A stretch of DNA of 36,589 bases, from the NCBI GenBank assembly GCA_902794405.1, contig CADBHI010000034.1, positions 1 through 36,589 of the forward strand, written 5' to 3'. The notes beneath the pieces were generated by a model that saw only the letters and a list, made by a program, of their open reading frames with translations, did no database searches and was not told the origin of the DNA. The position numbers and the translations under genes are program-made. Shown piece by piece: positions 32,008 through 36,589 of this stretch (position 1 is its first letter; each line of letters starts with the position of its first letter). The stretch is from an uncultured Prevotellaceae bacterium. Its GTDB lineage: Bacteria > Bacteroidota > Bacteroidia > Bacteroidales > Bacteroidaceae.

Positions 32008-32060
32008 GCTACGCCGAACTTATCTAGCACTCGGAAATGAAAAGAAAAGCAAGCTTTCCT

Positions 32061-32091
32061 TTTGCATTTCACTCGTTTTCTCGTAACTTTG
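32061..32091 (+). promoter_or_regulatory. Consensus promoter inside palindromic repeat unit 2
   Basis: TTTG (32061-32064), 19 nt, TAACTTTG (32084-32091), with the same spacing and the same CTCGTTTTCTCG spacer core as unit 1. The TTTG overlaps the end of an AAAGAAAAGC/GCTTTCCTTT palindrome. Confidence 0.65.
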
Positions 32092-32252
32092 CAAGAATTC
32101 TCAGCTTTTCTTTATCTAAAGGCAGTCTGGGAATTTAAGGTAAAACAGGGTTACGAATTGGCAACCGTACTCAATTCCACATTCTGCTATGAATTGCTTT
32201 CAATGAACACCTGATGCTGAGCCAGCAACCATTTATGACTCATCATCGAGTG

Positions 32253-32284
32253 CAAAGGTAATCATTCTTTTTGAAAGAACCAAA
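32253..32284 (-). promoter_or_regulatory. Orphan minus-strand promoter
   Basis: TTTG (32281-32284), 20 nt, TACCTTTG (32253-32260): perfect consensus, pointing away from the small winged-helix gene into a region without a gene. Confidence 0.65.
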
Positions 32285-32422
32285 TCCAGACTCAACTTTT
32301 TGTTCTGAGCTTGCTCTTCGCTCACTAAGCAGATTGCGGCATCTTTTGTGGCATCTGCTAAAAAGGTGCGTATTAGGCTACGTCCTATTATCGAAATGCT
32401 TTGCTGTTTTACCTTGTAGGTA

Positions 32423-32758
32423 TTATTTGTTCCCACGGATATCAGCTAGCCTTGCCTCTAATTCTACTTCATCCTTGAATGTAGCAATAACAACAGATGT
32501 ATTTGTACTCTCTTTAGGCTTTATTAGTCCTGTTTCCACCAATTCCCTATAAAGAGGGTAGGCCCGACTATAACCAATATTAATACACTTCTCCTTTCTG
32601 AGACTACGCATAATGTAGCTATATGATGTCTTCAAGAGTGGATGCAGAAGAATGAGTCTGGCACAAACTTCAAATAGCGGATCAGTTTTTGCCAACTCCC
32701 TATAAACATCTTTCGTCCGCTTTGATTCTGGCAGATTGTAATACTCTTCTATAGTCAT
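32423..32758 (-). CDS. Small protein with winged-helix-like C-terminal half
   Basis: 111 residues, not recognised as a named family. The C-terminal half, INIGYSRAYPLYRELVETGLIKP, resembles the FtsK gamma-type winged helix (GYNRAxRIIDQLExxGIV), which reads short DNA sites. The N-terminal part is helical and acidic (MTIEEYYNLPESKRTKDVYRELAK). It ends with a charged tail. It lies 28 nt after the RhuM gene on the same strand and may be cotranscribed with it. A DNA-binding regulator is a guess from the motif. Confidence 0.6.
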   Translation of the reverse strand: MTIEEYYNLPESKRTKDVYRELAKTDPLFEVCARLILLHPLLKTSYSYIMRSLRKEKCINIGYSRAYPLYRELVETGLIKPKESTNTSVVIATFKDEVELEARLADIRGNK

Positions 32759-32786
32759 ATTTTTTAGTGATTACTGGTTATATAAC

Positions 32787-33830
32787 TTAGTTGTCAGCTT
32801 CACCTTTGGCTGGCAGACTGTTTTCTTTCTGTATCAGTTCCTTGATGGCACGATCATAGTCGCTTTCATACTGCAGCATTTCCATCTTACGATATTTCTC
32901 AAATTCAGCAATTGCCTTCTTCTTGGCTTCCTCATGTGAGATAGTTCCTTTCCCAACAAGTAATTGCCTGCCAGACAAGGTCATCAAGTCATCTAACTTC
33001 TTGATCCATTCCACCATCTTCATAGGAATCTGTTGCAAAGCCTGTACTTCAGCGAAGTCCAGATACTGTGATACCAGCAGATTCAAGTATGTCAACTCTT
33101 GCTCTGTCAAGTAGTTCTTTGCAATCTGTACATCCTCCTTAGTGATATAACCACCCTTGAAATTGGTCATGCCCACCATCGGCTTCTCTGCGTCCACTCG
33201 CTCATAGATCACCTCTGCGGCAGTATGCTGATGGGCAGCATAATGCAGTTTGTTCTGTACCGTGGCAAAGAACGTGTGGGTCAGATTGTCCTGTGGGTCG
33301 TAATCTATGCTGGTAGCAAAAATGTCAGTCACCTGCTGATACAAGTTGCGCTCACTACTGCGAATATCTCGGATGCGTTGCAACAGTTCACGGAAATATC
33401 TGCTGCCTTTACCTTTCAGTCTATCATCATCCAGCGTAAAGCCCTTCTGAATAAACTCACGCAGATGAATCGTGGCCCATTGACGGAAACGAGTTGCCAC
33501 CTGCGACTTCACACGAAACCCTACAGCAATAATCATATCCAGATTGTAGTGACTCATGTTTCTGCGCACACTTCTGTTGCCCTCCTGGCGAACTAACAAA
33601 AATTTTTTGTGAGTTCGTTCTGGGTCTTGCTCGCTCTCGGCATATATCTGATTGATATGATAGCTTACATCCTGTTGTGAGGCATCAAATAGTTCCATCA
33701 TCTGCTCCACATTGAGCCACACATCCTCACCCTCGAATCGCACATTAACTCGAGCTATTCCGTTTTCATCTTGGTAAATCAGGAATGCCTGATTCCTTTT
33801 CTCCAATTCGCTATAATTCTTGTTTGTCAT
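32787..33830 (-). CDS. RhuM-family protein
   Basis: 347 residues. The N-terminal core is typical of RhuM and related KilA-N-like accessory proteins: VWLNVEQMMELFDASQQDVSYHINQIYAE, then VRRNMSHYNLDMIIAVGFRVKSQVATRFRQWAT. The C-terminal half (KLHYAAHQHTAAEVIYERVDAEKPMVGMTNFKGG, then EDVQIAKNYLTEQELTYLNLLVSQYLDFAE) matches the Fic/DOC-linked part found in Bacteroidota RhuM proteins. The family was first noticed in a Salmonella pathogenicity island and is found in phages and islands; its biochemical role is not known. A -7 box (TAATTTTG, 33841-33848) is very close to the ATG. Confidence 0.85.
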   Translation of the reverse strand: MTNKNYSELEKRNQAFLIYQDENGIARVNVRFEGEDVWLNVEQMMELFDASQQDVSYHINQIYAESEQDPERTHKKFLLVRQEGNRSVRRNMSHYNLDMIIAVGFRVKSQVATRFRQWATIHLREFIQKGFTLDDDRLKGKGSRYFRELLQRIRDIRSSERNLYQQVTDIFATSIDYDPQDNLTHTFFATVQNKLHYAAHQHTAAEVIYERVDAEKPMVGMTNFKGGYITKEDVQIAKNYLTEQELTYLNLLVSQYLDFAEVQALQQIPMKMVEWIKKLDDLMTLSGRQLLVGKGTISHEEAKKKAIAEFEKYRKMEMLQYESDYDRAIKELIQKENSLPAKGEADN

Positions 33831-33840
33831 ATTTCATTTG

Positions 33841-33848
33841 CAAAATTA
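33841..33848 (-). promoter_or_regulatory. Promoter -7 box of the RhuM gene
   Basis: TAATTTTG on the minus strand, 11-18 nt before the ATG, implying a transcript with almost no leader. A TTTG lies upstream with a 24-nt spacer, longer than consensus. Confidence 0.45.
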
Positions 33849-33908
33849 CTCATTTATTTCGAAATGATTAGTCAAATCGTCCCCATGATCTTCAAAACTT
33901 TAAACTGA

Positions 33909-35339
33909 TTATTTATAAGAAAGCAAATCCTCAGAAGTAAATGGAACTACTATATTATTCCAAAAATCAACCATTGCCTTTTTTTCTCCTATCCTTACCA
34001 CATAACAATCATATTTTTTACTATATTTTATACCATCGTAGATAACAGGTAAACATTCCTTGTATTCATCATCCATTATCCCGAATTTATTATTCTTACC
34101 GACAATAAACCAATCATTAGGCCATTGTCCTTTTGTTTTCCCTTTGATAGTATTAAGATAATCAAATACAAATGGTTGCTTTATTTCATTCTTTAAACTA
34201 AGTATTCCCCATTTCCCATTTAGTCTTACCCTAGCAGTAAAAGAAAAATCACTCATTACTATTATTTCATCATACTCGGCAGGAATACAGATATCACCTC
34301 GTAAAAGAGTAATACCTTTTTTCCCGTCTATTGTGGTTACTTCAACATATCCCTTATAATAATAAAAATCAAAGCGTACATGCTTAGATGATTGCTTAAC
34401 ATAATCCTTTGGTGCGTCTTTTACATAATATTTTTGGCTGTACTTTGTCACATTATCAATATATACAATTGACGTTGAAAGAAAAAGAATATTATCATGG
34501 ATTAAAGGTTCAACAATAATTCCATCTTTATTTATTAAACCAGTTTTTCCTTGGTCATTAGTTACCCATGCGAATCCATCATGAAAGGTTCCACAAAAAC
34601 GATAAATAAAGGGAATCTTAATGTGTCCTTTACAATTTATATAACCTACTTTGCCATTCTTTCTTGCTTCAAAAAGATTTTCTGGAATATCTATGTCTCC
34701 GCTAGAGCTATTGAGTAATTCATCATAAATAAATGGAGTTAGAACATTACCCTCATAATCTATTATACCATACTTTTTTGAATAATAATCTTGGGCAACA
34801 ATTAAATTATTATTTACAACTCTTACATTCTTGCCTTGAAAAACAATCCTATTCTTAAGATTATTATAAACATACTCTTTTACTCCATCTTGAAATATGT
34901 ATACACCTCTTGAAAATCTAAAAAAAATTATGTCATAATAGTCGATTCTTCCAGCATTGGCGGCTTTAATTTTTATACTTTCATATGAATCTTTAACAAT
35001 TATAGGGTTGTTATTAGCATCTAAGTAACATTCTTTGCCATTTTCATCTTTTGTATAAAAATACTCGCAAATACTATAAGATTTAGGCTCATAATGGAGA
35101 TACACATATTTATTAGAAGGAATGACCTCTTCTCCACACTTATTTATAACTCCAAAGTATTTTCCCCTCTTAACTACTGAAAAACCATTAAAAAAAGGAT
35201 AAATAATATCATATTGAGGCTGCGTAAGAACCAATTGGCATTGTTCTCCGTTTGGTGAACCTTTTAATCCCATTTTTCCGTTTACGACATATATTGAATA
35301 ATTCTCAATGTCCCCAAATCTTTTTGCTGAACACGTCAT
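33909..35339 (-). CDS. WG-repeat protein
   Basis: 476 residues built from about eight to ten repeats of the WG/KWGIM type, for example FGVINKCGEEVIPSNKYVYL, YGIIDYEGNVLTPFIYDEL, VGYINCKGHIKIPFIYRF and FGIMDDEYKECLPVIYDGI. Each repeat is a short beta unit, so the protein should be an all-beta solenoid or propeller-like binding surface. There is no signal peptide. The gene is A/T-rich and uses A/T-ending codons more than the metabolic genes to the left, which fits recent transfer. Some WG-repeat proteins occur next to defence nucleases, but the role here is unknown. Confidence 0.85.
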   Translation of the reverse strand: MTCSAKRFGDIENYSIYVVNGKMGLKGSPNGEQCQLVLTQPQYDIIYPFFNGFSVVKRGKYFGVINKCGEEVIPSNKYVYLHYEPKSYSICEYFYTKDENGKECYLDANNNPIIVKDSYESIKIKAANAGRIDYYDIIFFRFSRGVYIFQDGVKEYVYNNLKNRIVFQGKNVRVVNNNLIVAQDYYSKKYGIIDYEGNVLTPFIYDELLNSSSGDIDIPENLFEARKNGKVGYINCKGHIKIPFIYRFCGTFHDGFAWVTNDQGKTGLINKDGIIVEPLIHDNILFLSTSIVYIDNVTKYSQKYYVKDAPKDYVKQSSKHVRFDFYYYKGYVEVTTIDGKKGITLLRGDICIPAEYDEIIVMSDFSFTARVRLNGKWGILSLKNEIKQPFVFDYLNTIKGKTKGQWPNDWFIVGKNNKFGIMDDEYKECLPVIYDGIKYSKKYDCYVVRIGEKKAMVDFWNNIVVPFTSEDLLSYK

Positions 35340-35369
35340 TTTTTATTATTTCAAAGGCATTAATATCAA

Positions 35370-36419
35370 TCAAAGAAATCCATAATAAGCTAGAACGCTT
35401 AAACTGAGTGAGATAAACGAATCTGCCTTTTGAAAGGCATCTATTGATTCTGAAAGTATACATTTTGAAAGAGGTATTTTAATCGTGTTACCATCCTTAT
35501 CGACGGGGAATCTAAAACTACGTGAAGCGTTATCAATAACATGAAGACTATTGCTAAGATTCTTCACTATAGGGAGATATCGATCTATCTCATTCTTAAT
35601 ACTGTCATCTTTGGCAGTCATTGTACTTCTTGTCTCAACGACGAATTGTTCAATAATGTTATTTAGTGAAACCAAAGAGTGACTTTGCGTAGCTTTCTTT
35701 ATTTGGCTGTTAGTTAATTTGGTTTGCACTTCCGCAATATTGTCTTTGTAGCCTAATTCAAGGCTATGTCTTATCAGGAAAAGTAACGGAAGGTATATAT
35801 CAGCGATATTCAGATCTCCAGATTTAATTGCATGAAGCAAGGTGGAAATCAGATCATCATATTGCGTTTTCAAATGCCCTAATGTCTGTGTATCAGTCGT
35901 ATAGAGTGTCCACTCATGTTTTAACATCTTATCGTTTTTGTTAAGTTGGCATGTAAATAAGCCAGTCTTCTTTATCTCATCGGATTCTACAAACAAAGAT
36001 AACGAAGAAAGAACATTCAGGAGCTCCCCATTATAATGTCTATTTCCATCTTCCGACTTTATATATCTGAAATTATCGCCTTCCCCTGCAGGTTTTAATA
36101 TACCCAAACTATCAAGAAATCTTTGAGACAATTGCCCTTTAAGTTCCTGAGTTAACAAGGTCAAGGAATGAGTATTAGGAACAAGCTGACCTTCATTGGC
36201 AATCTTGGATTTCAAAAAAAGTTCGACAGTATGACGATATACGAACATTACAGCCATTTGTTTTCTATTTATTAAATAATCCTTTTTCAAGGATAAAGAA
36301 ATGATGTAATTAAGCACTACCGCATATTGTTTAAAATAATAATCCCATGTGTATTTGTGCAGGTTCAATGGGATCTCCAATTCTTTTTTGTTATCAAAAT
36401 CAATTCGTCCAAACATCAT
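35370..36419 (-). CDS. Protein with two HEPN-like motifs, unknown
   Basis: 349 residues, mostly helical, no named family recognised. The same pattern occurs twice: FVYRHTVELFLKSKI with a later HSLTLL (R62, H63, K70, H84), and FLIRHSLELGYKDNI with a later HSLVSL (R217, H218, K225, H247). This R-H-x-x-E-L-x-x-K ... H-S/D-L pattern is seen in HEPN-like helical proteins, some of which are RNases of defence systems. An internal duplication is the simplest reading. The gene is A/T-rich like its neighbours, with 30 nt to the WG-repeat gene and 22 nt from the gene upstream, so the three probably form one operon. Confidence 0.55.
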   Translation of the reverse strand: MMFGRIDFDNKKELEIPLNLHKYTWDYYFKQYAVVLNYIISLSLKKDYLINRKQMAVMFVYRHTVELFLKSKIANEGQLVPNTHSLTLLTQELKGQLSQRFLDSLGILKPAGEGDNFRYIKSEDGNRHYNGELLNVLSSLSLFVESDEIKKTGLFTCQLNKNDKMLKHEWTLYTTDTQTLGHLKTQYDDLISTLLHAIKSGDLNIADIYLPLLFLIRHSLELGYKDNIAEVQTKLTNSQIKKATQSHSLVSLNNIIEQFVVETRSTMTAKDDSIKNEIDRYLPIVKNLSNSLHVIDNASRSFRFPVDKDGNTIKIPLSKCILSESIDAFQKADSFISLSLSVLAYYGFL

Positions 36420-36441
36420 GATTCTATAAAAAAAACAACTA

Positions 36442-36589
36442 TTAAAAAATAACCTCAGAACGTAATCCGAATAGAGTTTCTATCTCATTCTGCAAGTATG
36501 GCATCTCCAATACATAGGGTTTATTATACGATGGATGGAAAATGCCCAAGCGTAACTTACTCACTGTAATACCATAATTCTTTTCCAAG
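36442..36589 (-). CDS. 3' end of a further gene, 5' part outside the window
   Basis: The last 48 codons are readable on the minus strand: LEKNYGITVSKLRLGIFHPS, then YNKPYVLEMPYLQNEIETLFGLRSEVIF and stop. The 'GI-V ... LGIFHP' pattern recalls the strand-rich end of PD-(D/E)XK-type nucleases or of helicase-nuclease proteins, but this is too short to name. It ends 22 nt before the HEPN-like gene and is on the same strand, so it likely starts that operon. Confidence 0.6.
   Translation of the reverse strand, partial: LEKNYGITVSKLRLGIFHPSYNKPYVLEMPYLQNEIETLFGLRSEVIF

Larger units (their letters stand above)
31852..32422. other. 571-bp intergenic region with palindromic repeats and orphan promoters
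   Basis: No gene of convincing size. From left to right it holds the terminator hairpin above; GCCAAG and CTTGGC enclosing a CGAGCAAGCTCG palindrome (31923-31956); two repeat units each made of an A/T-rich palindrome plus CTCGTTTTYTCGTAACTTTG (to 32007 and to 32091); and a minus-strand promoter at 32253-32284. The 160 bp between the opposed promoters may be transcribed from both sides. A 19-codon minus-strand frame starts just after the last promoter but is not supported by anything else. Confidence 0.6.

Overview
This looks like a Bacteroidales chromosome, most likely Prevotella or a close relative (Segatella, Xylanibacter). The evidence is the Bacteroidota-type promoters (TTTG, 19-20 nt, TAnnTTTG), the methylmalonyl-CoA module, the SerC/SerA pair with the Bacteroidales form of SerA, and the class of Cas9. 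All calls come from reading the sequence; no database search was run.

Layout. 1-4218 (+): the 3' part of a mannonate/mannitol-type dehydrogenase, a ROK sugar kinase and the two subunits of indolepyruvate:ferredoxin oxidoreductase. 4310-6322 (-): transketolase. 6469-10721 (+): a DUF2027-type protein, NAD synthetase, a secreted TPR protein, a 67-residue membrane protein and an OmpH/Skp-like lipoprotein. 10923-14149 (+): serC, serA and a UDP-GlcNAc 2-epimerase homologue that has lost catalytic residues. 14223-15303 (-): a Nudix hydrolase carrying an in-frame palindromic insertion, then a YoeB-type toxin-antitoxin pair.

15582-20849 is a compact type II-C CRISPR-Cas9 locus: 18 repeats and 17 spacers, a 5'-truncated cas2, an apparently intact 1211-residue Cas9, and a tracrRNA divergent from cas9 whose promoter interleaves with the cas9 promoter. 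cas1 and the start of cas2 are gone, and the last codons of cas9 run into cas2 sequence out of frame, so a deletion scar can be read directly. The system should still interfere but probably cannot acquire spacers by itself. Three copies of a 55-68 bp direct repeat bracket first the toxin-antitoxin cassette and then the whole CRISPR-Cas9 locus; the first copy covers the 3' end of the Nudix gene.

20958-23749 (-): a decayed winged-helix fragment, a Bro-N/DinD-like protein, a Fic protein with a 12-bp tandem repeat in its linker, and a 360-bp candidate mobile element with terminal inverted repeats and a 22-bp-period repeat inside. 23750-26094 (-): a PIG-L deacetylase and an MFS transporter. 26150-26333 (-): tRNA-Glu(CTC) and tRNA-Ser(GCT). 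26433-31079 (-): methylmalonyl-CoA epimerase, a four-helix-bundle S23-type gene framed by 27-nt inverted repeats, the decarboxylase/carboxylase alpha subunit, a 49-residue protein, a biotin carrier and the dipeptidase PepD.

31080-36589 is accessory: remnants of a regulator and an alpha/beta hydrolase, an intergenic region with three consensus promoters and palindromic repeats, then (-) a small winged-helix-like protein, a RhuM-family protein, a WG-repeat protein, a protein with a duplicated HEPN-like motif, and the 3' end of one more gene. The last 2.7 kb is visibly A/T-rich compared with the metabolic genes.
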